Shown: positions 27,622 through 36,779, numbered from the stretch's first letter. The stretch: DNA of 64,000 bases from Pseudomonas taeanensis MS-3 (GCF_000498575.2 NZ_AWSQ01000002.1:797021-861020), one strand, 5' to 3'. A program made the numbers and translations. Notes: a model not told the origin generated them from the sequence alone.

Positions 27622-28461
27622 ATGAGCAGCTTGAACTGGGTTCGTGGATTCAACGCCACCGTCGGCTGGGTGGCCCCTCATGCGGTGGCGAGCAAGATGC
27701 GCCGCGAGTTTATGACGCCGCGGACGTTGCCGCCGCGTGACTGGGAGCTGCCGCTGCTGGCCAGGTCGGAGCGGGTTACGCTGCGCTTCGGGCTTTCGGC
27801 CTTACGCTGGGGCAGTGGCCCGACCGTGCTGCTGATGCATGGTTGGGAGGGGCGGCCGACGCAGTTTGCCGGGCTGATCGATGCACTGGTGCAGGCCGGT
27901 TACGGGGTGATCGCGCTGGACGCCCCGGCGCATGGCCATTCGCCGGGGCGTGAGGCGAATGTGGTGCTATTCGCTCGCGCTCTGCTCGAGGCTGCCGCTG
28001 AGTTGCCGCCGCTCAAGGCAGTGATCGGGCATTCGATGGGAGGTGCCAGTGCATTGTTAGCCACTCAGTTGGGGTTGCGCGCCGAGGCTGTGGTCAGCAT
28101 TGCCGCGCCGAGTCGGATACTCACCATGTTGCGGCGTTTTGCCCGCTACATGGGGTTGCCGGAACAGGCGAGAGCACAGTTCATTCGCCTGGTCGAGGAG
28201 AAGGCCGGGATGCCGGCCGGGCAACTCGATGTCGCGCGTTATCAGTTGGATTTCCCAGGGTTGATCGTGCATGCCGTGGATGATCTGGTAGTGCCGTTCA
28301 GTGAGGCCGAGGCAATTCATGAGGCCTGGTTCGATAGCCAGCTGTTGCGGGTAGAAACTGGTGGACATCGAAAGATCCTGGCCGACCCGAGTCTGCAGCA
28401 GGCTGTGCTGCAACTGCTCGCAGAACTGCGTCATGCTCCACTGAGTGCGGTGGCTTCCTAG
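27622..28461 (+). CDS. Alpha/beta hydrolase
   Basis: A 279-residue alpha/beta-hydrolase fold protein. The oxyanion element is LMHGWEG, the nucleophile elbow is IGHSMGGA, an acid is in VHAVDDLVVP and the catalytic histidine is in ETGGHRKIL. The ATG at 27622 is chosen because GGAG at 27611-27614 is seven bases away; the ATG at 27616 is too close. It is the second gene of an operon with the TetR regulator. The natural ester or amide substrate is unknown. Confidence 0.9.
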   Translation: MSSLNWVRGFNATVGWVAPHAVASKMRREFMTPRTLPPRDWELPLLARSERVTLRFGLSALRWGSGPTVLLMHGWEGRPTQFAGLIDALVQAGYGVIALDAPAHGHSPGREANVVLFARALLEAAAELPPLKAVIGHSMGGASALLATQLGLRAEAVVSIAAPSRILTMLRRFARYMGLPEQARAQFIRLVEEKAGMPAGQLDVARYQLDFPGLIVHAVDDLVVPFSEAEAIHEAWFDSQLLRVETGGHRKILADPSLQQAVLQLLAELRHAPLSAVAS

Positions 28462-28887
28462 CTGTTCGCTTGATTGTGTCCGGTGCAGCCGTTTCGTACT
28501 GTCCGGGTCGGCGCCAATGCTGCTACTAAGGCCCAGGCTGAGATGCTAATCGTCCAGGGGGCTGCCTGGGGGCGCTTCTGCTCGCATGGTTGCGGCGCTC
28601 CTGTATCGACCGGGCAAGGGCAATATCGACATGAAACCTTGCTGCATCTGCACGTCAACGCCAGCCTGGAGTTACTCAGTGGTTACGGCCTAGAATCGTC
28701 CGCGCGCAGTACTTTGCCGCGGATTATTCGAGGTTTCAGGGGCGCGTGCCTGAGCCTGACAACGCAGGCGTACAATAGATGCATTCGCTTAGGCCGGTCG
28801 GCATGAGTGCCTGTCCGAGCTTGGGTTCGGATTTGCCTGTCGGTTGTGCAATCCCGCGGGTTGGTATGCAGTTTGGAGCAATCAGGA
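28462..28887. other. 426-bp region without a convincing gene
   Basis: This lies between the hydrolase and thioesterase genes. A 110-codon open frame (28474-28806) has no ribosome site and no recognisable domain, and its composition is rich in Arg, Cys and Ser, as expected of a chance frame. In P. aeruginosa, as I remember it, a small aldolase gene occupies this place; I see no clear remnant of it. A TACAAT box at about 28770 may be the -10 for the thioesterase gene. Confidence 0.5.
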
Positions 28888-29337
28888 ATGAGTTGGGATC
28901 TTGCTAATCCATTCGTCATCGACCTCAGTGTCAGTGCCGATGACATCGATGGTCTGGGTCACGCCAATAACGCGGTGTATGTCAGTTGGCTGGAGCGCTG
29001 CGCCTGGCGGCATTCGCAATACCTGGGGCTGGACTTGGCTGAGTATCGCCGGCTCGATCGCGCCATGGCGGTGCTTCGGCATGAGATCGACTATCTGGCC
29101 AGTGCCTATGAGGATCAGGAGCTGCAAATGGCCACCTGGATCGTCGAGTCCGATCAGCGCCTGAAAATGGATCGGCGGTTCCAGCTGGTGCGCCCGGAGG
29201 ATGGCATGACCTTGCTGCGCGCCAAGACCACCTTCGTCTGCATCGAGTTGTCCAGCGGCAAGCCCAAGCGCATGCCGACCGAGTTCATCGAAGGTTACGG
29301 GCCCGCCCTGCAACCGCCGTTTCCGATGGAGCTCTAG
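28888..29337 (+). CDS. 4HBT-type hotdog-fold acyl-CoA thioesterase
   Basis: A 149-residue hotdog-fold protein. The family signature is GLGHANNAVYVSWLERCAW (about residues 22-40), where an Asp just before the Gly pair and the NN pair build the active site. It would hydrolyse an acyl- or aryl-CoA. The ATG at 28888 follows AGGA; the frame open to 28807 has no support. It is followed 192 bp later by dusC. Substrate unknown. Confidence 0.9.
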   Translation: MSWDLANPFVIDLSVSADDIDGLGHANNAVYVSWLERCAWRHSQYLGLDLAEYRRLDRAMAVLRHEIDYLASAYEDQELQMATWIVESDQRLKMDRRFQLVRPEDGMTLLRAKTTFVCIELSSGKPKRMPTEFIEGYGPALQPPFPMEL

Positions 29338-29529
29338 TCCGACAGCAGGAGGTGAAGCAGCGCGTTGGTGTTGAATACCTCCCGCTATCCTTGGTGTGTC
29401 CGTGGCCTGCTAAGCGGCCTGTGCATGAGTGCGCCTTGATCGCAGCAGTGTGCGCCAGGCTCGTGCCGAGGATTTCATCCGCAGCGCTGCACCGCGTACA
29501 CTACGCGCCGTTTTTTCGAGAGTTTAGCT

Positions 29530-30513
29530 ATGCAGATTGCCCTGGCACCTATGGAGGGTTTGGTCGACGAGATCCTCCGTGATGTGCTGACGCGGGTAGG
29601 TGGTATCGACTGGTGCGTGACCGAATTTATCCGGGTGACCGAGCGGGTGCAGCCGGCTGCTACCTACCAGAAACTCGCCCCGGAACTGTTCAGCTCAGCG
29701 CAGACGGCGGCCGGGACGCCACTGCGCGTGCAGTTTCTCGGTTCCGACCCGCAATGCCTGGCGGATAACGCGGCGTTTGCCTGCACCCTCGGCGCGCCGG
29801 TGATCGACCTCAACTTCGGCTGCCCGGCCAAGACTGTGAACAAGTCACGCGGTGGCGCGGTGCTGCTGAAAGAGCCGGAGTTGCTGCATGCCATCGTGCG
29901 TGAAGTGCGGCGCACGGTGCCGGCCGCCATTCCGGTCACCGCCAAGATGCGTCTGGGCTTCGATCATAAGGACTATGCCCTGGAGTGTGCGCAGGCCTTG
30001 GCCGAGGGCGGCGCCGGGCAACTTGTGGTGCACGCGCGGACCAAAGTCGAGGGCTACAAGCCGCCGGCGCACTGGGAGTGGGTGGCGCGGGTGCAAGACG
30101 CGGTCAAGGTGCCGGTGTTCGCCAATGGCGAGATATGGAGTCTGGACGACTGGCGGCGCTGCCGTGAAGTCAGTGGCGTCGAGGACATCATGCTTGGGCG
30201 TGGCCTGGTGGCACGCCCGGATCTGGCCCGGCAGATTGCCGCGGCGCGGGCCGGGCAGTCAGTCGCCGAGATGGGCTGGGCCGAGTTTCAGCCCTTGCTC
30301 GCCGATTTCTGGTTGCAGGCCCGGCGCAAGATATCGCCGCGTTATGCTCCGGGACGCTTGAAGCAATGGCTGGCAATGCTGACCCGCAGTTACCCGCAGG
30401 CGGTCGAGTTGTTCGGCCTGCTACGGCGAGAAAACGATTGCAGCCGTATCGATGCCCTGCTCGGCGTCGAGGTTCCGGTTCGCCCGGGCCGAGAACAGTT
30501 GGCTATCGCCTAA
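29530..30513 (+). CDS. dusC: DusC, tRNA-dihydrouridine(16) synthase
   Basis: A 327-residue flavoprotein that reduces a uridine in the tRNA D-loop. The N-terminus [20 protein letters not shown], the catalytic Cys98 in [17 protein letters not shown], and the FMN phosphate motif [13 protein letters not shown] are all typical. The C-terminal helical domain contains the RLKQWLAML stretch seen in the DusC subgroup, which suggests U16 specificity. Confidence 0.94.
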   Translation: MQIALAPMEGLVDEILRDVLTRVGGIDWCVTEFIRVTERVQPAATYQKLAPELFSSAQTAAGTPLRVQFLGSDPQCLADNAAFACTLGAPVIDLNFGCPAKTVNKSRGGAVLLKEPELLHAIVREVRRTVPAAIPVTAKMRLGFDHKDYALECAQALAEGGAGQLVVHARTKVEGYKPPAHWEWVARVQDAVKVPVFANGEIWSLDDWRRCREVSGVEDIMLGRGLVARPDLARQIAAARAGQSVAEMGWAEFQPLLADFWLQARRKISPRYAPGRLKQWLAMLTRSYPQAVELFGLLRRENDCSRIDALLGVEVPVRPGREQLAIA

Positions 30514-30595
30514 ATACGGCTCTAGTTGCAGGCTGCAGGCCTTCAAGGTTGCATGCGCAAACTACTGGCGCCGCGCTCGGCGGCCGTGAGTAGGT

Positions 30596-31342
30596 TCAGC
30601 GCCCGCCGCTGACATCCAGCAGCGCGCCGCTGGTGTAGGAGGCGTGCTCGCTGGCTAGCCAGAGAATCGCCTGAGCGACTTCCTCGGCGCGCCCGCCGCG
30701 CCCCATGGGGACGCTCTGGCTGACCCGCGCCACCCGTGCGGGCTCACCGCCACTGGCGTGGATCTCGGTGTCGATCACACCGGGGCGTACCGCATTGACC
30801 CGAATCCCTTCTGCCGCAACTTCCTTGGCCAGCCCCAGGGTCAGGCTGTCGATGGCGCCCTTGGCCGCCGCGTAGTCGATATATTCATGCGGGGCGCCCA
30901 GGCGAGCGGCAACCGACGACAGGTTGACGATGACCCCGCCGCGTCCGCCATGCCGAGTCGACATGCGTTTCACCGCTTCGCGGGCGCAGAAGAAACTGCC
31001 GAATACATTGGCGCCGAACACTCGCTGCAGGCGCGCGCCGTCCATTTGCTCCAGGCACATCTGTGGTTCCAGCATACCGGCGTTGTTGACCAGTACATCG
31101 AGGCGGCCGAAGTGTTGGTCGAGGGTGGCGAATAGGTGCTGCACCTGAAGTTCGTCGGCCACATCGGCCTGCACCGCCATGGCGAGGCCGCCGGCGTCGA
31201 CGATTTCCGCAGCCAGGGCCTCGGCTGTTTGCCGTTGCTGGCGGTAGTTAAGGCACAGGGCGTAGCCCTGGGCGGCGGCCAGCCTGGCGGTGGCGGCACC
31301 GATGCCGCGGCTGGCCCCGGTGATCAGCATGACTTTGTCCAT
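30596..31342 (-). CDS. Short-chain dehydrogenase/reductase
   Basis: A 248-residue classical SDR. The nucleotide motif is TGASRGIG (8-15), the NNAG motif is VLVNNAGML, and the catalytic Ser is in VNLSSVAA with Tyr and Lys in YIDYAAAKGA. LCLNYRQQR after the second beta strand suggests NADP(H). The physiological substrate cannot be told from sequence. It is divergent from ibpA, with the ibpA heat-shock promoter between them. Confidence 0.92.
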   Translation of the reverse strand: MDKVMLITGASRGIGAATARLAAAQGYALCLNYRQQRQTAEALAAEIVDAGGLAMAVQADVADELQVQHLFATLDQHFGRLDVLVNNAGMLEPQMCLEQMDGARLQRVFGANVFGSFFCAREAVKRMSTRHGGRGGVIVNLSSVAARLGAPHEYIDYAAAKGAIDSLTLGLAKEVAAEGIRVNAVRPGVIDTEIHASGGEPARVARVSQSVPMGRGGRAEEVAQAILWLASEHASYTSGALLDVSGGR

Positions 31343-31374
31343 CGACCTCTTCCTGTAAGCAAGTTTTTCAGGCG

Positions 31375-31402
31375 CTTGAAATCTTCTCGGCTAACCACAT
31401 GT
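31375..31402 (+). promoter_or_regulatory. Sigma-32 heat-shock promoter of ibpA
   Basis: CTTGAA at 31375-31380 and CCACATGT at 31395-31402 are spaced by 14 bp. These match the sigma-32 consensus (CTTGAA, 13-14 bp, CCCCATnT) with one change in the -10. It lies 68 bases upstream of the ibpA start, leaving room for a structured leader. Confidence 0.8.
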
Positions 31403-31429
31403 TCAGTCATGCGGGACGCCGAAGTCGGG

Positions 31430-31469
31430 TCTCGCGATGAACCACTCGCTGCAATTCAGGAGACTACCC
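31430..31469 (+). promoter_or_regulatory. ROSE-like RNA thermometer in the ibpA leader
   Basis: The conserved ROSE motif U(U/C)GCU occurs as TCGCT at 31446-31450, just upstream of the ribosome site AGGAG at 31458-31462 that it would pair with. Pseudomonas ibpA leaders are known to carry such thermometers, which melt on heating. The full fold could not be computed here. Confidence 0.65.
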
Positions 31470-31916
31470 ATGAGCACTGCATTTTCCATGACCCCGCTGT
31501 TCCGCCAGTCGGTTGGCTTCGATCGCTTCAATGACCTGTTTGAGTCGGCGATGCGCAACGAGTCCGGCAGCAGCTACCCGCCGTATAACGTCGAGAAGCA
31601 CGCCGATGACCAGTACCGTATTGTCATCGCTGCTGCCGGCTTCCAGGAGGACGACCTGGAGCTTCATGTGGAGCGCGGCGTATTGACCATCAGCGGAGGC
31701 AAGCACGATAACGGCGCAGAAAACGTGACCTACCTATATCAGGGCATTGCCCGGCGAGCATTCAAACTGTCATTCCGCTTGGCCGACCATATTGAAGTCA
31801 AGGCTGCCAGTCTGGTCAATGGCCTGCTTAATATCGATCTGCTACGCATCGTTCCAGAAGAGGCCAAGGCCAAGCGCATCCCGATCACGGGGCTGCGGCC
31901 GGCGCCGGTGAGCTAA
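31470..31916 (+). CDS. ibpA: IbpA, small heat-shock protein
   Basis: A 148-residue Hsp20 chaperone. The short N-terminal arm (MSTAFSMTPLFRQSVGFDRF) is followed by the alpha-crystallin domain (about 38-128, with YRIVIAAAGFQEDDLELHVE and the RGVLTISGG strand). The C-terminal anchoring motif is RIPIT (IXI type). It binds unfolding proteins under heat stress for later refolding by DnaK/ClpB. Control by sigma-32 plus a thermometer is supported by the leader. The ATG at 31470 is fixed by the AGGAG site. Confidence 0.95.
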   Translation: MSTAFSMTPLFRQSVGFDRFNDLFESAMRNESGSSYPPYNVEKHADDQYRIVIAAAGFQEDDLELHVERGVLTISGGKHDNGAENVTYLYQGIARRAFKLSFRLADHIEVKAASLVNGLLNIDLLRIVPEEAKAKRIPITGLRPAPVS

Positions 31917-31937
31917 GCGCGGGCGTTGAGCATAGCT

Positions 31938-31975
31938 AAGCATTCAGGGCGCCAAAAGGCGCCCTGAATGCTTTA
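31938..31975. terminator. Bidirectional terminator between ibpA and the PAS/GGDEF/EAL gene
   Basis: A 16-bp perfect stem (AAGCATTCAGGGCGCC and its complement) around an AAAA loop at 31954-31957. Its last bases reach the stop codon of the convergent gene. Short T-runs are present on the ibpA side only. Confidence 0.85.
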
Positions 31976-34900
31976 TGCGTTGAGCAGGCGCTGCCGAGTA
32001 TGCGCCAGCAGGGCGCGGAACTCGGGGAGTGGCAAGGGTTTGCTGAACAGGTAGCCCTGATATTGGTGGCAACCTTGTAGCTCGAGAAAATCCAGTTGGT
32101 CCTGTTGCTCGACCCCTTCGGCGATCATCTCCAGGTCGAGGCTGCGCGCCATGGCGATGATGGCGCGAATGATCTCCGCATCGTTAGGGTCGCAGGTGGC
32201 GTCGCGGACGAACGACTGGTCGATTTTCAGCACGTCCACCGGCAGGCGCTTGAGGTAGGTCAGCGAGGAGTAGCCGGTGCCGAAGTCGTCCATCGCGAAG
32301 CTGACGCCGATGCGCTTGAGGCGATTCATCTTGGCGATGGTGTCTTCGATATTCTGAATCACGATGCCTTCGGTGATTTCCAGCTTGAGCATGGACTTGG
32401 GCATTTTGCTATTGCGCAGGCTGCTTTCCACGCGTTCAGCAAGGTCGTTCTGGCGGAACTGTCGCGGGCTGATGTTCACGCACAGACTGAAGTCCTGCTC
32501 GTTGATCAGGTTCTCATCGAGCAGCTGCGCGCAGACGTGGCAAGCCTCGGCAAGCACCCAGCCGCCAACTTCGAGAATCAGCCCGCTTTCTTCCAGTACG
32601 TGGATGAACAGCGCCGGTGATTGGGCGCCGAGGAGCGGGTGTTGCCAGCGCAACAGCGCTTCGGCACCGATAATCTTGCCAGTGCGGGCATCCACTTGTG
32701 GCTGGAAATACAACTCGAATTCGCCGCGAGCGAGTGCCAGGCGCAGGTCGTTTTCCAGGCGCAGGCGCTCGCTGGCGGCTTCCTGCATGGTGCTGCGAAA
32801 TAACTGAATGGTATTGCGACCCGAGTCCTTGGCGCGGTACAGGGCAATATCGGCGCGCTTGAGCAGGTCGGCGGGGGTGCTGCCATGGTCGGGAATCAAG
32901 GCGATGCCAATGCTCGGCGTGACTTGCAGGCGATGGCCGTCCAGCAGCATCGGCTCGGCGAGCAGATGGCGCAGTTTCTCCGCCACCTTGCGGGCCTGGC
33001 GAGTGACTTCCGAGCGTTTGCCTTCCAGGCCCGAGAGCAGTACCACGAACTCGTCGCCGCCGAGGCGGGCGACGGTGTCTTCCTGGCGTACGCTGGCCTC
33101 CAGGCGGGCGGTCACCAGCTTGAGTACGGTGTCACCGACCGGGTGACCCAGCGAGTCGTTGATGTGCTTGAAATGGTCGAGGTCGAGGAACAGCAGGGCG
33201 CCGCGCAGTTCGTGGCGTTTCAGCAGGGCAATCTGCTGAGTCAGGCGGTCCATCAGCAGGGCGCGATTGGGCAGGTTGGTCAGCGAATCGTGATAGGCCA
33301 GGTGTTGGATCTGCGCCTGGGCCTCCTTTAACTGGCTGATGTCACGGGCGGTCAGCAGCAGGCAGTCGATGCCGTCCAGGTCGATTGGCTCGACCGAAAC
33401 CTCAACCGTCTTGAGCCTGCCGTCTCGGTGCCTGCCGAGCATTTCCCGGTGCAGTACGCGGCCTTCGCGCTGGAGCTGCTCGATCATTTCCTGACGCTGC
33501 CCGGGATTGGCCCAGACATTCATGTCCAGGGCTGTGCGGCCTATGACCTCTTCCTGGCGGTAGCCGGTGAGGCGGCAGAAGCCTTCATTGACTTCGATAT
33601 AGCGGGCGCTGTCGCGTTCGGTGATGGTGATGGCGTCGGGGCTGGAGTGGAAGGCCTTGGCGAATTTCTCCTGGCTGGCCTTGAGTGCGGTCTCGGCCCG
33701 CTGGTGCTCGGTGATGTCGCGAAAGGTGGAGGTGATGCACAGCTGGCGGTCGACGCGGATAAACCGGCTGGACACCACGCACGTCAGCTCCTGGCCGCTG
33801 CGGGTGAGAAAGTGCACGACCTCATTATTCAGGCCCTGGTCGCGGGTGAGCTTGTCGAACAACTGCCGACGCTGTTCGCTATCGACCCAGAACCCTACAT
33901 CCGGGCCGCTGCGGCCGACGATGTCCTGTGGTTGCCAGCCAAAGGTTTTGCTGAAACTGGGGTTGATCTCAATGAACACGCCGTCACGGATGCGCGAGAC
34001 GCAAATCGGCTCGGGGCTGGCCTGAAACAGGGTCGAAAATTTCTCTTCCGAGGCTGCCAGGCGCTGTTCGCGCTGAACCCGCTCGCTGATGTCCATGAGC
34101 ACGCCGGTCATGCGCAGGAGTTCACCCTGAGCGTCGCGGTAGAGTTTGGCGGTGCTTTCCAGGTAATGGATTTCGCCGTTGGCGAAGCGCGAGCGGTAGG
34201 TGACCTGGTAAACCTGCTGGCGACCTTCGAGCAGTTCTCGATAGGCCCTGCGCATGAGCCGTTGATCTTCCTCGGGGACGTAGTGGAAGAATTTGCCGAA
34301 ATCGCCGTGGTAGGGCTCCGCCGGGAGGCCGTGGAGGGTCGCGGCGCGCTCCGAGCCATAGAGTGTGTCGCTGGGAATGTGCCAGTCCCAGGTGCCCAGG
34401 TTGGCCGAGTCCAGGGCCAGGGTCAGGCGTTCCTGGCTTTCCTTCAGGGCCTGTTCCTGGATGCGTTGCTGGGTGATGTTGCGCACCGTCAAGACCAGGC
34501 AGGGGCGGCCGTCCAGTTCGATCTCGCCGCCAAACAGCAGGTTGTTGCTGACACTGCCGTCACGGCTGTGCAGGCGCACTTCCAGTTGGTTCAAACGGTC
34601 GTGCTGCAACGCATCGAGCATGCGCTGACGGTCATCCTGGTCAGCCCAGATGCCCATCTCCAGCGAGGTGCGGCCCAGGGTTTCGGCATTGCTCCAGCCG
34701 AACTGGCGGACGAAACTGGGATTGACCTCGATAAAGCGTCCGCTGGCTTTGTCGGTGATCACCACTGCGTCGGGCGTGTGCAGGAAGGCCTGGGAGAATT
34801 TGTCTTCGCTGCTGCTCAAGGCCATTTCTGCGCGCTTGCGCTCACTGGTGTCGAGAAACGTGGTCAGCAGAAAGGCTTCTCCGTCCAGATCGATGTATTG

Positions 34901-35650
34901 GCTGGACAGCATGCCGTCGAGAACCTGCCCGTCGCGTGTGCGCAGTTGCACCTCCTGAACTACCGGATCGTGGCTGGTCGATGCATTGAGGCGCAGAAAG
35001 TCGCGTTGCCCGTTATCTACCCAGAGTTCCAGTTCGAGGGTCGAGCGACCGATGACTTCGGCTGCCGACCAACCGAAAGTGCTTTCGAAGTGCTGGTTGG
35101 CCTCGGTGATGACACTGTCGGCGAAGCGTACCAACAACACCGCGTCCGGGCTCAGCTGGAACAGGTTGGTGAAGCGCTGTTGAGAGTTGTGCAACGCCTG
35201 CTCGCGCTCCTGTTGTGCGGTGATGTCGCGAATGACCCCCATTACCTGCCGCTTGCCGTCGGCGTCCTGTTGCAGGCTGCCGCTGATTTCTATCCAGTGC
35301 AGGCTGGCATCCGGCCAGCGAATGCGATGGCGAAAGGCGCGTGTGCTTGGGTTGCCGTCCAGTACCTGCTGGAACAGTCGCAGCACTTCACTACGCTCCT
35401 CCTGCGGAATCAGCTCGATATAGTCGATCCGGGTGTGCAGGGGCTGTTTCGGGTCGAGGCCGAACAGCGCTTGCGCACCCCGTGACCAGCTGACCCGGCC
35501 GCTTTCGACGTCCCAGTACCAGGCGCCAAGGTGTGCTCCGTTCAGCGCCGCCAGCAGGCGCGGGGCGTCGTCCCAGGCTTTTTCGAATTCGACTGGATCA
35601 AGTGCCGGAACGTGCGGCAGTGGCGGTTGCCGGTCACTGGGGTTGGCCAT
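31973..35650 (-). CDS. Six-PAS GGDEF/EAL cyclic-di-GMP signalling protein
   Basis: A 1225-residue cytoplasmic protein with no membrane segment. I count six PAS/PAC units (starting near residues 25, 155, 280, 400, 525 and 650), then a GGDEF domain (about 780-945) and an EAL domain (about 955-1215). The cyclase signature RLGGDEFVVL is intact, with an RxxD inhibitory site (RQED) five residues before it. The phosphodiesterase residues are also present: GAEALLRW, CVNISPRQF, LEITEG, AMDDFGTGYSSL, LKIDQSF and EGVEQQ. It may therefore make or degrade c-di-GMP in response to several PAS inputs. Its ligands are unknown. Confidence 0.95.
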   Translation of the reverse strand: MANPSDRQPPLPHVPALDPVEFEKAWDDAPRLLAALNGAHLGAWYWDVESGRVSWSRGAQALFGLDPKQPLHTRIDYIELIPQEERSEVLRLFQQVLDGNPSTRAFRHRIRWPDASLHWIEISGSLQQDADGKRQVMGVIRDITAQQEREQALHNSQQRFTNLFQLSPDAVLLVRFADSVITEANQHFESTFGWSAAEVIGRSTLELELWVDNGQRDFLRLNASTSHDPVVQEVQLRTRDGQVLDGMLSSQYIDLDGEAFLLTTFLDTSERKRAEMALSSSEDKFSQAFLHTPDAVVITDKASGRFIEVNPSFVRQFGWSNAETLGRTSLEMGIWADQDDRQRMLDALQHDRLNQLEVRLHSRDGSVSNNLLFGGEIELDGRPCLVLTVRNITQQRIQEQALKESQERLTLALDSANLGTWDWHIPSDTLYGSERAATLHGLPAEPYHGDFGKFFHYVPEEDQRLMRRAYRELLEGRQQVYQVTYRSRFANGEIHYLESTAKLYRDAQGELLRMTGVLMDISERVQREQRLAASEEKFSTLFQASPEPICVSRIRDGVFIEINPSFSKTFGWQPQDIVGRSGPDVGFWVDSEQRRQLFDKLTRDQGLNNEVVHFLTRSGQELTCVVSSRFIRVDRQLCITSTFRDITEHQRAETALKASQEKFAKAFHSSPDAITITERDSARYIEVNEGFCRLTGYRQEEVIGRTALDMNVWANPGQRQEMIEQLQREGRVLHREMLGRHRDGRLKTVEVSVEPIDLDGIDCLLLTARDISQLKEAQAQIQHLAYHDSLTNLPNRALLMDRLTQQIALLKRHELRGALLFLDLDHFKHINDSLGHPVGDTVLKLVTARLEASVRQEDTVARLGGDEFVVLLSGLEGKRSEVTRQARKVAEKLRHLLAEPMLLDGHRLQVTPSIGIALIPDHGSTPADLLKRADIALYRAKDSGRNTIQLFRSTMQEAASERLRLENDLRLALARGEFELYFQPQVDARTGKIIGAEALLRWQHPLLGAQSPALFIHVLEESGLILEVGGWVLAEACHVCAQLLDENLINEQDFSLCVNISPRQFRQNDLAERVESSLRNSKMPKSMLKLEITEGIVIQNIEDTIAKMNRLKRIGVSFAMDDFGTGYSSLTYLKRLPVDVLKIDQSFVRDATCDPNDAEIIRAIIAMARSLDLEMIAEGVEQQDQLDFLELQGCHQYQGYLFSKPLPLPEFRALLAHTRQRLLNA

Positions 35651-35741
35651 GGGCGGCTCTTCTACTGGGCGATGATGCGTGGGTGTTTGCGGCGTTTTGA
35701 GCGTGCTGGGGCATGCGGAGCCTTTCTTATAGTTATGTGGC

Positions 35742-36647
35742 TCACGTTAGCCTTTGCGCAGGCGCCTGCGCAAGGCTGTCGCGTTGAGCGTCGAGGAGCT
35801 GCATGAAAGCTCGCGCGGCATTCGACAGGGTGCGTTCTGTATGCAGGATATAGCCCAACTGTCGAGACAGCTGAATGCCGGGCAGTGGCAGTCGCGCGAC
35901 CTGCTCGTCGAGCATGGTACGTGGCAGTACGCTCCAGGCCAGGCCAATCGACACCATCATCTTGATGGTCTCCAGGTAGTTGGTGCTCATGGCGATATTC
36001 GGCACCAGCCCTTGTGCTTCGAACAGGCGCCGAACGATGTGATGGGTAAAGGTGTTGCCGCCAGGAAACACCGCCGGATGGTGCGCCACATCGGCCAGGC
36101 TCACCTCGCCATTGCTGGCCAGAGGGTGTTCGGGGGCGGCAACGAAGTCGAGCGGGTCGTCCCATACCGGCACCGCGCGGACCGGCTCGCGGGTTTCCGG
36201 GGCCAGGGTGATCACCGCCAGCTCGGCCCGGCCGTGGAGGATTTCGTCGTAGGCCACTTCCGAGTCGAGGAACTGGATGTCCAGCGCTACCTGCGGATGA
36301 GCGCGGGTGAAGGCCCTGAGCAGAGGAGGGAGTCGGTGCAGGCCGATATGGTGACTGGTGGCCAGCGTCAGGCGGCCGCTGATTTCGCCGGTTAGGTTGG
36401 TCAGGGCGCGCCGGGTATCCTCCAGCACATTGAGTATCTGATAGGCCCGTGGTAGCAGGGCGCGACCGGCTTCGGTCAGGCTGACTTCGCGCCCCAGACG
36501 GTCGAACAGGCGCACGCTTAGCTGGTGTTCCAGGCTGGCAATTCGTTTGCTCACCGCGGGCTGGGTCAGGTGCAGGCGTTCGCCAGCCTCGGAGAAGCTG
36601 CCAGTCTCGGCGATGGCAATAAAAGCATTGAGCGCAGCCAGGTCCAT
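35742..36647 (-). CDS. LysR-family regulator divergent from leuC
   Basis: A 301-residue LysR protein. The helix-turn-helix is GSFSEAGERLHLTQPAVSKR (about 16-35), followed by LFDRLGREVSLTEAGRALL and a full effector domain. It is divergent from leuC across 132 bp that contains an ATCCAATGGAT inverted repeat, a likely LysR box. Control of the leuCDB operon is the natural inference, as described for related Pseudomonas regulators near leu genes. The effector may be a leucine-pathway intermediate. Confidence 0.9.
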   Translation of the reverse strand: MDLAALNAFIAIAETGSFSEAGERLHLTQPAVSKRIASLEHQLSVRLFDRLGREVSLTEAGRALLPRAYQILNVLEDTRRALTNLTGEISGRLTLATSHHIGLHRLPPLLRAFTRAHPQVALDIQFLDSEVAYDEILHGRAELAVITLAPETREPVRAVPVWDDPLDFVAAPEHPLASNGEVSLADVAHHPAVFPGGNTFTHHIVRRLFEAQGLVPNIAMSTNYLETIKMMVSIGLAWSVLPRTMLDEQVARLPLPGIQLSRQLGYILHTERTLSNAARAFMQLLDAQRDSLAQAPAQRLT

Positions 36648-36779
36648 TAGTATTCCTTTGGGTTATCCAATGGATGAAAAATATGAATTTGAGTAATTTA
36701 ATGCAAGCCCATAGGATCATCCCATAAGCCGAAGGGCTATTCGCCTGGGCATAGAAATACGCTGACGAGGGATCCGCTG
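36648..36779. promoter_or_regulatory. Divergent LysR/leuC promoter region
   Basis: This AT-rich 132-bp space has a perfect inverted repeat ATCCA-A-TGGAT at 36665-36675 with the T-N11-A spacing seen at LysR sites, and a second partial repeat around 36710-36725 (CCCATAGGATCATCCCATAAG). No rho-independent leader attenuator or leucine-rich leader peptide is evident. Confidence 0.6.

Noticed and set aside
28474..28806. A 110-codon frame between the hydrolase and thioesterase genes
   Set aside because: No ribosome site, no recognisable domain and a composition typical of chance frames.
33428..35485. A 685-codon open frame on the plus strand opposite the PAS/GGDEF/EAL gene
   Set aside because: It is antisense to a well-supported gene with clear domains; high GC leaves few stops on the opposite strand, and the product shows no domain or ribosome site.
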